Position numbers and translations under genes: made by a program
In this document: positions 1 through 8,595 of the stretch, piece after piece
Numbering within the stretch: position 1 is the stretch's first letter
Layout: each line of letters starts with the position of its first letter
Notes under the pieces: model-generated
Seen by the model: only the letters and a program-made list of their open reading frames with translations
The model's database searches: none
Told to the model about the DNA's origin: nothing
NCBI GenBank assembly: GCA_002282445.1
Contig: NCJK01000005.1
Location: 62,001-126,000 of the forward strand
Length of the DNA stretch: 64,000 bases
Reading direction: 5' to 3'
Source: Burkholderiales bacterium 39-55-53
GTDB taxonomy: Bacteria > Pseudomonadota > Gammaproteobacteria > Burkholderiales > Burkholderiaceae_C

Positions 1-624
1 CAAGTCTTTCGGAATCGCTGCCGTGTTGATAGCCACAAACGGACCTTTGTTGCCTGCATCGCCACGGGGTGAATGCTTGTGCAGCGCACGTGCTACGAGT
101 TCTTTGCCAGAGCCACTTTCACCAGTGATCATCACCGTGACATTGCTTTGGCTCAGGCGGCCAATGGCGCGAAACACGTCTTGCATGGCGGGCGCTTGGC
201 CCAGCATTTCAGGGGTGGCGTCTTGTGCTTCGGTTTGCGCTTGCTCGCGCTGGCTCTCGTCCAAGGCTCGGCGAATCAGCTCCACCGCTTTGGGCAAATC
301 AAAAGGCTTGGGCAGGTATTCAAATGCGCCACCTTGAAAGGCAGACACCGCGCTGTCTAAATCTGAAAAGGCCGTCATGATGATGACAGGCAGTGAAGGC
401 AAACGCTCTTTCACTTTGGTGAGCAAATCCAAACCAGAGCCACCAGGCATGCGAATGTCACTGACCAAAATTTGCGGACCATCCGCCTCGCTCACCGAGT
501 CGAGCGCTTGCAGCACTTCGCGTGGGCTGGTGAAACTGCGCGTGGGCAGGTTCTCGCGCAACAGCGCTTTTTCCAGCACGAAGCGAATTGACTGGTCGTC
601 GTCCACAATCCAAATCGATTTCAT
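1..624 (-). CDS. ntrC: Nitrogen regulation response regulator NtrC (3' part cut by window edge)
   Basis: This is the first 208 codons of a sigma-54-dependent response regulator; the frame runs off the left edge. Translation starts at the ATG at 624 (protein begins MKSIWIVDDDQSIR). Residues 1-120 form a receiver domain with the acidic DDD pocket, the phospho-acceptor Asp in LVSDIRMPGGSG, a T in IIMTAF and a K in YLPKPF. From about residue 140 the AAA+ domain begins, with Walker A GESGSGKE. The C-terminal part of the AAA+ domain and the DNA-binding domain lie outside the window. It lies directly downstream of the kinase ntrB, with 40 bases between them, so the two form a two-component pair. Its likely targets include the glnA promoter at about 3.8-4.0 kb. 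Confidence 0.93.
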   Translation of the reverse strand, partial: MKSIWIVDDDQSIRFVLEKALLRENLPTRSFTSPREVLQALDSVSEADGPQILVSDIRMPGGSGLDLLTKVKERLPSLPVIIMTAFSDLDSAVSAFQGGAFEYLPKPFDLPKAVELIRRALDESQREQAQTEAQDATPEMLGQAPAMQDVFRAIGRLSQSNVTVMITGESGSGKELVARALHKHSPRGDAGNKGPFVAINTAAIPKDL

Positions 625-664
625 CTCGGCACTTTCTTTTCTAAGTTAGGGGCCACCTGAGAGG

Positions 665-1744
665 TCAAGGCAACGGGATGAGGATTTTGAAATCCGTGCG
701 TCCCGGCACACTGTCACACTCAATCAAGCCATGGTGCTGCTGTACAAAAGTTTGTGCCAAGTTCAGCCCTAGGCCAGAACCGCCATCTCGTCCAGAAACC
801 AAGGGGAAAAACAACCTGTCCTTGATTTCTTCCGGAATGCCGGGCCCGTTGTCTATTACATGCAATTCCAGTGCCAACCGATAGCGTTGTTTGCCAAAAG
901 TGACCTGTCGGCTGATGCGACTGCGCAAAACAATTTCAGCATCGCCTGCGGCCAAACGATCGACCAAAGCTTGGGCGGCGTTATGCACGATGTTGAGCAC
1001 GGTTTGAATCAACTGCTCGCGGTCACCACGGAACTCTGGAATCGAGATGTCGTAGTCACGCACCACACGCAAGCCTTTGGGGAACTCGGCCAAGATGAGG
1101 CTGCGCACACGCTCACACACCTCATGGATGTTGACATCGCCCACCACATGCGGGCGGCGATGCGGAGCCAGCAATCGGTCAACCAACAGCTGTAAACGGT
1201 CCGCTTCGTGGATGATGACTTGGGTGTATTCGATGAGGTCTTTGCTTTCCACCTCCATCTGCAGCAACTGCGCTGCACCTCGAATGCCACCCAAGGGGTT
1301 CTTGATTTCATGGGCTAAGTTGCGAATCAGCTCTTTGTTGGCTTGGGCTTGGTCAATCAGGCGCTCTTCTCGGTCTTGGCGCGTCTGTTGCTCTAGGGGC
1401 AGCAACTCGACCAGCACTTCGCCCGCCACCTCAGTGGGAGCCACGATCACGTGCACCGGCATAGCATCTTGCAACGGACGGCGCAGCAAGGCGTCATAGC
1501 GCATGGTGGCAAACGCATTGGTTTGGGCACCTAGCAAGGCATTGTCAAACGACTGGGTTTCAGAGAAAAAGCTGCTCAGCGCCGAACCTTCGATGGTGCG
1601 GCGTGACACACCCATCACATCTTCGAGGGCCGCATTGGCAAACACCACCACACCATCGGTGCGCACCACAGCCACCAAGGTGGCCAGCAAGTCAAAAGCT
1701 TGCGCATAGCTGGGATAGGTGGGGGAATTAGGTACAGCCTTCAT
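665..1744 (-). CDS. ntrB: Nitrogen regulation sensor kinase NtrB
   Basis: A 359-residue soluble histidine kinase that phosphorylates and dephosphorylates NtrC according to PII signals. An N-terminal PAS-like segment (about residues 15-120) is followed by the dimerisation/phosphoacceptor helix with LAHEIKNPLGG (H near residue 143). The ATPase domain has an N-box region (LNIVHNAAQAL), a G1 box (VIDNGPGIP) and a G2 box (GGSGLGL). There is no membrane segment, as expected for NtrB. Its ATG overlaps the stop of the upstream secreted protein gene by four bases, so translation is probably coupled. ntrC follows. Family identity is very likely; which PII protein it senses cannot be seen here. Confidence 0.93.
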   Translation of the reverse strand: MKAVPNSPTYPSYAQAFDLLATLVAVVRTDGVVVFANAALEDVMGVSRRTIEGSALSSFFSETQSFDNALLGAQTNAFATMRYDALLRRPLQDAMPVHVIVAPTEVAGEVLVELLPLEQQTRQDREERLIDQAQANKELIRNLAHEIKNPLGGIRGAAQLLQMEVESKDLIEYTQVIIHEADRLQLLVDRLLAPHRRPHVVGDVNIHEVCERVRSLILAEFPKGLRVVRDYDISIPEFRGDREQLIQTVLNIVHNAAQALVDRLAAGDAEIVLRSRISRQVTFGKQRYRLALELHVIDNGPGIPEEIKDRLFFPLVSGRDGGSGLGLNLAQTFVQQHHGLIECDSVPGRTDFKILIPLP

Positions 1745-2280
1745 GGCTTGGCTCCGGTCGGGGCGACGCTGTTGACACCGAGGCGTGCTAACTCTCGCTG
1801 AAGGCCCGCCACATCGGCCTGCGTGCGTTGCAACGCAGCGCGAAGCTGGGCCACACGGTCTTGGTATTTTTGAGGTTGTCTAAATTCATCGGCGCGGCGC
1901 TCGGGCTCGCCGTTGTTCCACTCGCGCAGCAACTCGGTCTGCTGCTGTTGCGCTCTTTGCAATTCAGCTTGCAACACCACCTGTGCTTGCGCATCGCGTT
2001 GGCGTTGCTCTGAGCCTTCCACTTTGGCAGCACCTGCGCCGCCACTGTTTGTCCCCGCAGGGCTCACAGCTTGTGCGCCTTGCACACGCGTGCCTTCAAT
2101 CACCGTCACGCTGCCACCCGCCAAAGGCTTGCAGTTGGCCGCCGGATCGGGCTGGTTGGTATAGGCATTGCCACAGCGGTAAATGCGCTGTGGCTCAGAC
2201 GTGGCAGCTGCAGGCCAAGCTGTCAACGCGAGCCCCATCAAAGCCATACAACGCACAAAGTAGAACAAGATAGAACGCAT
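1741..2280 (-). CDS. Secreted DUF4124-like protein between glnA and ntrB
   Basis: A 179-residue protein with an N-terminal signal peptide (hydrophobic stretch ending near AWPAAATSE). Residues 30-65 contain a short Cys-bearing module (IYRCGNAYTN..., ANCKPL) that resembles DUF4124 proteins. The second half, about 95-170, is rich in Q, E, R and A and likely forms a coiled coil. Function is unknown. The stop overlaps the ntrB start by four bases, so it is probably cotranscribed with ntrBC. It is separated from glnA by a terminator hairpin, so it may depend on read-through or its own promoter. A link with nitrogen control is only inferred from position. Confidence 0.75.
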   Translation of the reverse strand: MRSILFYFVRCMALMGLALTAWPAAATSEPQRIYRCGNAYTNQPDPAANCKPLAGGSVTVIEGTRVQGAQAVSPAGTNSGGAGAAKVEGSEQRQRDAQAQVVLQAELQRAQQQQTELLREWNNGEPERRADEFRQPQKYQDRVAQLRAALQRTQADVAGLQRELARLGVNSVAPTGAKP

Positions 2281-2300
2281 GGAAAAGTGTGGTTTGAAAT

Positions 2301-2328
2301 AAAAAAGGACGGCTCACGCCGTCCTTTT
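2301..2328 (-). terminator. Rho-independent terminator after glnA
   Basis: The perfect stem GGACGGC/GCCGTCC with a four-base loop is flanked by AAAAAA and TTTT. Read on the minus strand it ends in a run of six T and lies 23 bases after the glnA stop. It should reduce glnA read-through into ntrBC. Confidence 0.85.
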
Positions 2329-2351
2329 ATTGCACGCTTCGTTGCAACGAA

Positions 2352-3767
2352 TTACAGCGAGTAGTACATGTCGTATTCGACAGGAGACACTTCCACGCGA
2401 CCACGGGTCACTTCTTGCATCTTCAATTCGATGTAAGAGTCGATCCATGAGTCAGTGAACACGCCGCCTTTGGTCAAGAAGGCGCGGTCTTTGTCGAGGG
2501 CTTCCAAGGCTTGATCCAAGCTAGAGCACACGGTTGGGACCAACTTGTCTTCCTCTGGAGGGAGGTGGTACAAGTCTTTGGTCGCTGCTTCGCCTGGGTG
2601 GATCTTGTTCTCGATACCGTCCAAACCAGCCATCAACAAGGCTGCGAAGCCGAGGTATGGATTGCACAATGGATCTGGGAAACGCGCTTCCACACGGCGT
2701 GCTTTGTCGCTGGCCACGTTAGGAATACGGATCGAAGCAGAACGGTTCTTGGCAGAGTAAGCCAATTTCACTGGCGCTTCAAAGTGAGGCACCAAGCGCT
2801 TGTAGCTGTTCGTACCTGGGTTGGTGATCGCGTTCAAAGCACGTGCGTGCTTGATGATGCCGCCGATGTAGAACAGGGCGAAATCAGACAAACCAGCGTA
2901 GCCGTTGCCTGCGAACAAGTTCTTGCCGTCTTTCCAGATGGACTGGTGAACGTGCATGCCAGAACCGTTGTCGCCAGCGTATGGCTTAGGCATGAAAGTG
3001 GCAGTTTTGCCGTAAGCGTTGGCCACGTTGTGGATCACGTACTTTTGCAGCAATGTCCAGTCAGCGCGCTCGACCAAAGTAGAGAACTTGGTGCCGATTT
3101 CGCATTGACCAGCGCCAGCCACTTCGTGGTGGTGCACTTCAACTGGGATGCCCACTGATTCGAGCAACAAGCACATTTCGCTGCGCATGTCGTGTGTGCT
3201 GTCAACTGGAGGCACTGGGAAGTAGCCACCTTTGACGCGAGGACGGTGACCGCGGTTGCCGCCTTCGATTTTCTCGCCGCTGTTCCATGGGCCTTCGTAT
3301 TCGTTGATCGAATAGAAAGTGTTGTTTGGCTCAGTGCTCCAACGCACTTCGTCAAACAAGAAGAATTCTGGTTCTGGACCAAAGTAAGCCGTGTCGCCCA
3401 AGCCAGATTGCTTGAGGTAAGTCTCAGCGCGCTTGGCGATAGAACGTGGGTCACGCTCGTAGGCTTTGCCGTCTGTTGGCTCGATCACATCACAGATCAA
3501 CACCAAAGTGACTTCTTCGAAGAAGGGGTCGATCAATGCGCTGTTTGGATCAGGCATCAACAACATGTCAGAGGCTTCGATGCCTTTCCAGCCAGCGATA
3601 GAAGAACCGTCAAACGCTTGACCTTCTTCGAACTTGCTTTCGTCAAACTGCGACACGGGCGCAGTGATGTGCTGCCACTTGCCACGGGTATCGGTGAAAC
3701 GGAAGTCAACGAATTTAACTTCGTTCTCTTTCACCATTTTCATTACGTCTGCGACGGTCTTGGCCAT
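2352..3767 (-). CDS. glnA: Glutamine synthetase type I
   Basis: A 471-residue GS-I that makes glutamine from glutamate, ammonia and ATP, as a cytoplasmic dodecamer. Visible signatures are the beta-grasp motif FDGSSIAGW, the catalytic [22 protein letters not shown], the ATP-site [14 protein letters not shown] and NRSASIRIP. The motif DLYHLPPEE near residue 400 matches the loop whose Tyr is adenylylated in GS-I-beta enzymes, so covalent control by GlnE is expected. The ATG at 3767 is chosen over an upstream TTG because AGGAG lies six bases before it. It is transcribed from a sigma-54 promoter about 55 bases upstream with NtrC-like sites farther up, and is followed by a terminator and the ntrBC genes. 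Confidence 0.97.
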   Translation of the reverse strand: MAKTVADVMKMVKENEVKFVDFRFTDTRGKWQHITAPVSQFDESKFEEGQAFDGSSIAGWKGIEASDMLLMPDPNSALIDPFFEEVTLVLICDVIEPTDGKAYERDPRSIAKRAETYLKQSGLGDTAYFGPEPEFFLFDEVRWSTEPNNTFYSINEYEGPWNSGEKIEGGNRGHRPRVKGGYFPVPPVDSTHDMRSEMCLLLESVGIPVEVHHHEVAGAGQCEIGTKFSTLVERADWTLLQKYVIHNVANAYGKTATFMPKPYAGDNGSGMHVHQSIWKDGKNLFAGNGYAGLSDFALFYIGGIIKHARALNAITNPGTNSYKRLVPHFEAPVKLAYSAKNRSASIRIPNVASDKARRVEARFPDPLCNPYLGFAALLMAGLDGIENKIHPGEAATKDLYHLPPEEDKLVPTVCSSLDQALEALDKDRAFLTKGGVFTDSWIDSYIELKMQEVTRGRVEVSPVEYDMYYSL

Positions 3768-3820
3768 CAAGTTCTCCTGCTAGGGTAGGTTGGGTTAAAA
3801 AGTGTTTCGAGGTGAAAGGA

Positions 3821-3836
3821 TGCAGTTTCTGTGCCA
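3821..3836 (-). promoter_or_regulatory. Sigma-54 (RpoN) promoter of glnA
   Basis: On the minus strand the sequence is TGGCACAGAAACTGCA, matching the -24 GG and -12 GC elements of the RpoN consensus with the required ten-base spacing. It sits about 54 bases before the glnA ATG, predicting a leader of roughly 43 nucleotides. The neighbouring NtrC-like sites support the assignment. Confidence 0.85.
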
Positions 3837-3954
3837 GCGTATGCGCCACAGACACTAGCTTTCGCTTCACCATCTAGTCGTCTATTTTGCACCGAGATTG
3901 ACGTAAATTAGCTGCAAAAGCGGATTCGGACACGCAAATGCAGAAAAACGGATA

Positions 3955-3990
3955 ACACCTTTTTGGTGCCATTTTGCACCAAATTGGTTC
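3955..3990 (-). promoter_or_regulatory. Tandem NtrC-like enhancer sites upstream of glnA
   Basis: Two matches to the NtrC dyad GCACC-N5-GGTGC are present: ACACC-TTTTT-GGTGC at 3955-3969 and GCACC-AAATT-GGTTC at 3976-3990, nine of ten positions each. Their centres are 21 bases apart, two helical turns, so both face the same side of the helix. They lie about 150 and 170 bases upstream of the predicted start. A third match, GCACC-AATTC-GGGGC at 4003-4017, extends into the 3' end of the neighbouring gene. Confidence 0.72.
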
Positions 3991-3994
3991 GCAT

Positions 3995-4846
3995 TTATTT
4001 TCGCACCAATTCGGGGCCGGTCTTGAATCCGAATGGTTGGAGGCCTTGCAACATGGCTGCATAGGCTGGTGCTACCTTCTCAGGTGCGCCTTTGACACCC
4101 AATTCAATGTGGCGACCATGCACGGGGTGATCCACGCTAGGCAAGCTGAACACCTTCACACCTTCAAAGTCGCGCTCCAAGGCTTCCATCAGCGGCGTGA
4201 TGGTGGCCTCCATCGAACCATAGATCACGATGGACTGCTCGATCCAAGCATCGTGCTGAAACAGGTGGGCGTAATGCGTGTCGAGCACCCACGCCATCAT
4301 CGGCCAAGCCATCACGGGAAAGCCTGGCACAAAGTGCACTGCACCACCAGAGCCGTGGCAGGTGAAGCCTGGAATCTTGTTGTACGGATTTGGGATGATG
4401 CTCGCGCCCACAGGGAACACCCCCATGTTGAGACGATGGATGTTGTCGGGATGATTGGGCTCATAGGCGACACCCTGCTCTTTGGCGGTGTCTTGCATGC
4501 GCTCGCGAATCAGGGCTTGCGCCTCTGGGTGCAACACGATATCCACCCCCAAAGCTTTGCCTGCGCACTGACGCGTGTGGTCATCGGGCGTGGCGCCAAT
4601 ACCGCCACAGGAAAACACAATGCTGTTGCTCTCAAATGCACGCGCAAGGGTGCGCGTGATGCGCGCGGGCGAATCGCCCACATAGTCAGCCCAATCGAGT
4701 GACAGGCCACGCGCATTTAAGAGTTCAATGACTTTGGGCATGTGCTTGTCGGCACGCTTGCCCGAGAGGATTTCATCGCCAACGATGATGAGGCCAAACT
4801 CTGGCCGCGCTTTAGAGGCTTGGGGGTGTGGATGTGCTTGAGTCAT
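3995..4846 (-). CDS. CinA-like / molybdopterin-binding (MoCF) domain protein
   Basis: A 283-residue cytoplasmic protein with a MogA/CinA-type domain. The start of the fold is GLIIVGDEILSGKRAD, and the phosphate-binding region is SCGGIGATPDDHTRQC. It matches the N-terminal (COG1058) part of CinA and lacks the C-terminal NMN-deamidase domain, so it is a stand-alone form common in proteobacteria. A role as an ADP-ribose or NMN-related pyrophosphatase is possible from family knowledge, but nothing here proves it. The start overlaps the 3' end of the EI24 gene by 35 bases, suggesting coupling. Confidence 0.82.
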   Translation of the reverse strand: MTQAHPHPQASKARPEFGLIIVGDEILSGKRADKHMPKVIELLNARGLSLDWADYVGDSPARITRTLARAFESNSIVFSCGGIGATPDDHTRQCAGKALGVDIVLHPEAQALIRERMQDTAKEQGVAYEPNHPDNIHRLNMGVFPVGASIIPNPYNKIPGFTCHGSGGAVHFVPGFPVMAWPMMAWVLDTHYAHLFQHDAWIEQSIVIYGSMEATITPLMEALERDFEGVKVFSLPSVDHPVHGRHIELGVKGAPEKVAPAYAAMLQGLQPFGFKTGPELVRK

Positions 4847-5693
4847 CTTGCGATGCTACCGTGGGAAGCGGCACCGAGGCGCCCATCACCACAGTGCCCG
4901 ACTCCGCACGCAGGGCTTCTAACGCACCCAAACTGTAATGCGTGAACCAAAGCGAGGTGAACGCAAAGACCAAGGCATAAATCCAAATGGCCAAGGGGAT
5001 GAGCACCAAAAACGCGGCAGCAAACACAGCACCCGAGGCCCACACCAAGCTGGGCAATGCCCCCATGTAACCGGTCAGCACACCAATCATCAGCAACCAC
5101 ATTCGATGCTGACGACCAATGGTCAAACGTTCTTCACGACTGGCATGCGCCACCAAGGCGTCAAAGACCATCACACGGTAACTGAGCCAACCCCAAATGA
5201 GCGGAGGCACGATAAACATCAAAGGTGGAACAGCCCACAGCGGCAAAGTAATCACCATGGCAACCATGGCAATCAACGTAGAGCCGACTGTCCACACCAA
5301 GCTTGTCAAAGGGGTTCCACCGTTTTTTAGAGCCAAATGGGCAAAACGCCGCTGGACAACGAGGTCCACCAAAGCGGGGGTCATCATCAGAGATACGGCC
5401 AACAATGAAATCACCACCAAGATAGGGGTGATGGCAAAAATCACCACCAGCGGTATCACCACGGCTTGCAACTCACCAGCGCCTTGAGCCTGCAGCCAAT
5501 CCAACATGCCTTGTAAAACTTGCCAAGAGGCCAACATGTCGCGTACCCAGTCTTGCGTGGGAGCCCAATAGAAATACCCCCAGCTCACCGACAGCACCAG
5601 CAACATGGCCAGTGGCAGCAGAGACAGGAGCATGACGCGCGGCATCAAACAATACGCAAACGCACGCCAAAAAGAATCTAAGAACAAACGCAT
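4812..5693 (-). CDS. EI24-domain (CysZ-like) integral membrane protein
   Basis: A 293-residue protein with about five or six hydrophobic segments, including one near residues 20-40, a long one at about 80-115, one near 140-185 and a pair near 200-255. The pattern and motifs such as VDLVVQRRFAHL resemble the EI24/CysZ family, which includes sulfate-permeating CysZ in enterobacteria. No cysteine-biosynthesis genes are adjacent, so sulfate transport is not supported by context. The last residues are S/T-rich and lie over the start of the CinA-like gene. Confidence 0.75.
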   Translation of the reverse strand: MRLFLDSFWRAFAYCLMPRVMLLSLLPLAMLLVLSVSWGYFYWAPTQDWVRDMLASWQVLQGMLDWLQAQGAGELQAVVIPLVVIFAITPILVVISLLAVSLMMTPALVDLVVQRRFAHLALKNGGTPLTSLVWTVGSTLIAMVAMVITLPLWAVPPLMFIVPPLIWGWLSYRVMVFDALVAHASREERLTIGRQHRMWLLMIGVLTGYMGALPSLVWASGAVFAAAFLVLIPLAIWIYALVFAFTSLWFTHYSLGALEALRAESGTVVMGASVPLPTVASQDDSSTSTPPSL

Positions 5694-5715
5694 GCCAAAA
5701 GCATACCGCAGCTAG

Positions 5716-6726
5716 TTAACGTACAGATGAAAAACCTAAAGCTTGCATGAGGCGTTTCATACCCAATCGTTGCTGGGACCAGAAACCTTCGCCGTAATCC
5801 GCCCCCTGCTCCACTTGATCGCGGATACCAGTGGGATCAAAGCGAAGTTCAAAGTTGGCCGTTTTAAACATCACATCCCACCAAGGAAACAGCACGCCAA
5901 AGTTGTGCCCGCCTAATGCGACCCCCTCGCTTGTCGGCTCGGCGGAGCTCATCACAGTCTTGGATTTAGATTCATGCCCCAAACCAATGGCGTGATGCAG
6001 CCTATGAAAGCGCGGACTGACCCACAAGTACTCACCCCACTTGCCAAAGCTCAAACGTAAATTGGCGTGCTGGAAATTCTCAAACAGCTGGGTGATCGCC
6101 ACCACGGCCACAAACTGTGCCGGTGCAATGCCGATGAGCTGTGCCACAAACACCCAAACGACTGCATTGATCAAGTCATCCAACAAGTGGTTGCGGTTGT
6201 CCGTCCACTGCGTCATCTGGCGCTGCGAGTGATGCAACGAATGCAGCGCCCACCACCAGTTCCACTGGTGCTGCGCACGGTGCAGCCAATAGTTGACGAA
6301 GTCAAACACAATGAGATAGATGACGAAGCTGACCCATGGGCCATCGGTCACACCCGGCCACAGGTCTTCAAGATGAAACGTACCCACACCTTGAACACGC
6401 AGCTCACCCACCACCCAGTCAAGTATCGGCTCAACCATTAAAAACAACGCCACCCTGAATAAACCTAGACGATGAATCAATGTGTAAAGCACATCGATGC
6501 GAACTGCTCGCATATCTGTCAACTGCTCAACCGGACGCCAACGTTGCAGCGGGCCTATCAGGGCCACCATGACCGCAATTTGAATCAAGCCCACCAACAG
6601 CCAACCTGTGCCGTTGAATACTTCTTCCAATCGATTGCCCATTCCCACAGCAAAAGCAAGAGGCTGCATGACGTTCTCATACAAAGCAGCCTGTGCATCC
6701 GCAAAAAGATCGGTCAACGTATCCAT
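5716..6726 (-). CDS. Sterol desaturase / fatty acid hydroxylase family protein
   Basis: With the ATG at 6726 (MDTLTDLFADAQ) the protein has 336 residues; an in-frame ATG at 6765 would add 13 residues and a longer overlap. Membrane segments are seen near the N-terminus and middle. The di-iron histidine clusters of the superfamily are present: HRAQH, HSLHHS and HRLHHA, the last followed by GLGHE. Such enzymes use oxygen to hydroxylate or desaturate lipids at the membrane. The substrate cannot be deduced. The start overlaps the stop of the polysaccharide deacetylase gene by 13 bases, so the genes from 8542 downwards probably form one transcript. Confidence 0.85.
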   Translation of the reverse strand: MDTLTDLFADAQAALYENVMQPLAFAVGMGNRLEEVFNGTGWLLVGLIQIAVMVALIGPLQRWRPVEQLTDMRAVRIDVLYTLIHRLGLFRVALFLMVEPILDWVVGELRVQGVGTFHLEDLWPGVTDGPWVSFVIYLIVFDFVNYWLHRAQHQWNWWWALHSLHHSQRQMTQWTDNRNHLLDDLINAVVWVFVAQLIGIAPAQFVAVVAITQLFENFQHANLRLSFGKWGEYLWVSPRFHRLHHAIGLGHESKSKTVMSSAEPTSEGVALGGHNFGVLFPWWDVMFKTANFELRFDPTGIRDQVEQGADYGEGFWSQQRLGMKRLMQALGFSSVR

Positions 6727-7493
6727 GGCTTGAATTGTGGATGGTCTTTCAATGTGGCAAAGCAAAACCCTTTGGCTTTGAGGCCTTCAATCAAGGGCTC
6801 AAGCACCGCAGGTGCCCAAGGGTCTTGGCGTGACCAAATACCCAAATGCGCCATCAAAATATCACCCGAACGAATGTTGTTCAGCGCGCGGTTCAACAGC
6901 ATGGCGTTAGGGTACTTGTCACTCGGCAGCTCATCCCCCAAGAAACCGGCATCAGCCCAACCCACATGGGCAAAGCCGCATTGCTTGGCTGCGCTTAGCA
7001 GCGAGGGAGATGTTTTGCCACCGGGTGCGCGGAACAAAGGCAAAGGCTTCACGCCAGTGATTTGCTCTAGGCGGGTGTTGGCCAGTTGCAATTGGTCGCA
7101 ATAGCGCTGGCTGGTCCACACCTCGGTTTGTCCTTTGCTGGGGCCTGCACTGGGGCGCATCTGCCAGCTGCCGCGTGGCAAGTCAGAGCGCCAATACACA
7201 TGATCAAACGTGTGCGAAGCAAAGGCATGGCCTTCTGCACCTCGCGCCTTCCACCAAGGCGCCCAGTGATCACCCAATGAGCCGTCACCCACTTTGGTGG
7301 GCTCGTTAGCCGCGAAGAAGGTCACTTTCACATTTTGGCGATTCAGCACGTCGGCTATCAGCTGCGCCACACCCATGTGGCCTGTATCAAACGTGAGGTA
7401 AAGCGGTTTGTTACAAGGCGCTTGCGCGTGCGCCATGTGCGCGGCGATGCTCAGTGAGGCTAAGGCAACCCAACGCAAGCAACGCATACGCAT
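6714..7493 (-). CDS. Secreted polysaccharide deacetylase family protein
   Basis: A 259-residue protein with a signal peptide (MRMRCLRWVALASLSIAAHM, cleavage near AHAQA). The NodB-like fold is indicated by LYLTFDTGHMG near residue 35, SHTFDHV for the metal-binding His pair, and FRAPGGKTS for the third motif. In the first motif the usual TFDDG is TFDTG, so one of the paired aspartates is replaced by Thr; activity may be altered or use another ligand. The ATG shares one base with the stop of the upstream beta-propeller gene (TGATG), which decides this start over an ATG 30 bases farther up. It probably acts on cell-envelope polysaccharide. Confidence 0.82.
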   Translation of the reverse strand: MRMRCLRWVALASLSIAAHMAHAQAPCNKPLYLTFDTGHMGVAQLIADVLNRQNVKVTFFAANEPTKVGDGSLGDHWAPWWKARGAEGHAFASHTFDHVYWRSDLPRGSWQMRPSAGPSKGQTEVWTSQRYCDQLQLANTRLEQITGVKPLPLFRAPGGKTSPSLLSAAKQCGFAHVGWADAGFLGDELPSDKYPNAMLLNRALNNIRSGDILMAHLGIWSRQDPWAPAVLEPLIEGLKAKGFCFATLKDHPQFKPWIR

Positions 7494-8542
7494 CAATACC
7501 GTTTGGCGTGGTCCAAAGTCCAAATGCCGTGAGGCGATTTGCCGACTTTGACTTGGCGCACTAGTTGACCCGTGGTGGTGTCAATCACGCTCATTTTTTT
7601 AATCCAGCGAGAAGACACGTACAACAGCTTGCCATCTGCGCTGACTTCCATGCAATCTGGCCCGCCAGGCGCGGGGAACTGCATGACGGACGCTAGGCTG
7701 AGGTAATCGATTTTGTTGACTGTGTTGGCCACGCGGTTGCCCACAAACACATGGCGGCCGTCGCCAGCGGCACGGAAGGCATGTGCGCCTGCGCCTGTTG
7801 GAATGGTTTTGAAGGCTTTGGGCTGAGCGCCCGACACATCAAACACCTGCACATGGTTGTCGCCAGTCAGACCTACCAGCAAGTATTTGTCATTCGGTGT
7901 GCCAAACACGTCAGCTGGCATTTCACCTGTTTTGATGCGCCATTTGATGGTTTGTGATGCCAAGTCCACTGCAACGAGTTCGTTGCTGTCTTGCATGGTG
8001 GCATAGGCTGTGGTGCTCTTGGTGTCAATCCAAATGTGGCTGGGTGTTTTGCTCGATGGGATGCGCTTAGCCAGTGTCAGCTCTTTGCCGTCCCAGCGGT
8101 AAATGTCAATGTGGTTCAACCGGTTGGCCACCGTGACAAACCATTTCATGTCGGGTGAAAAGCGCAGCTGGTAGGGGTCGATCGTGCCGCGCACCACGCG
8201 CTGCACTTCGGCTGTGCGTGGGTCAATGAAAGTCAGCGAATCACCACCGGCGTTGGCAACGATGACCGACTTTTCGTCCGGTGTGAGGTAGATGTGGTGT
8301 GGCTCTTTGCCCGTGGGAATGCGACGGGTTTCTTGCCAAGTGACAGGATCAATGACGCTGACGTTCGCATCCAACGAATTGAGCACAAAAATAGGATTGG
8401 CCGCTTGCACGGCAGGCGCTGCCAAAAGCAGCATGCCAGCTAAAGCCAGCGACAAACGTTGGATCAAAAACACAAAAAACCTTGAAAAATCTGTGCTCAG
8501 TGTAACGAGCAAGGGCTTACCCGAAGGTAAGCAGGGATTCAA
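7493..8542 (-). CDS. Secreted YVTN beta-propeller repeat protein
   Basis: A 349-residue exported protein. A hydrophobic stretch at about residues 26-48, ending APAVQA, is a signal sequence; the preceding 25 residues suggest the true start may lie inside. The mature part has repeated blades of the YVTN/SMP-30 type, with cores such as IFVLNSLDANVSVIDP, SVIVANAGGDSLTFIDP and KLLYVSSRWIKKMSVIDT. Many relatives lack enzymatic function or bind surface or periplasmic partners. It is the first gene of a probable three-gene transcript with the deacetylase and the sterol-desaturase-like protein. No catalytic residues can be assigned. Confidence 0.8.
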   Translation of the reverse strand: MNPCLPSGKPLLVTLSTDFSRFFVFLIQRLSLALAGMLLLAAPAVQAANPIFVLNSLDANVSVIDPVTWQETRRIPTGKEPHHIYLTPDEKSVIVANAGGDSLTFIDPRTAEVQRVVRGTIDPYQLRFSPDMKWFVTVANRLNHIDIYRWDGKELTLAKRIPSSKTPSHIWIDTKSTTAYATMQDSNELVAVDLASQTIKWRIKTGEMPADVFGTPNDKYLLVGLTGDNHVQVFDVSGAQPKAFKTIPTGAGAHAFRAAGDGRHVFVGNRVANTVNKIDYLSLASVMQFPAPGGPDCMEVSADGKLLYVSSRWIKKMSVIDTTTGQLVRQVKVGKSPHGIWTLDHAKRY

Positions 8543-8595
8543 ATCACCCTAAAAATCATTGATGCAGGACAAAAAAGCAGCAACGGTCATAGAAA

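Noticed and set aside
3192..3788. 198-codon plus-strand frame opposite glnA
   Set aside because: Shadow of the strongly conserved glnA coding sequence.
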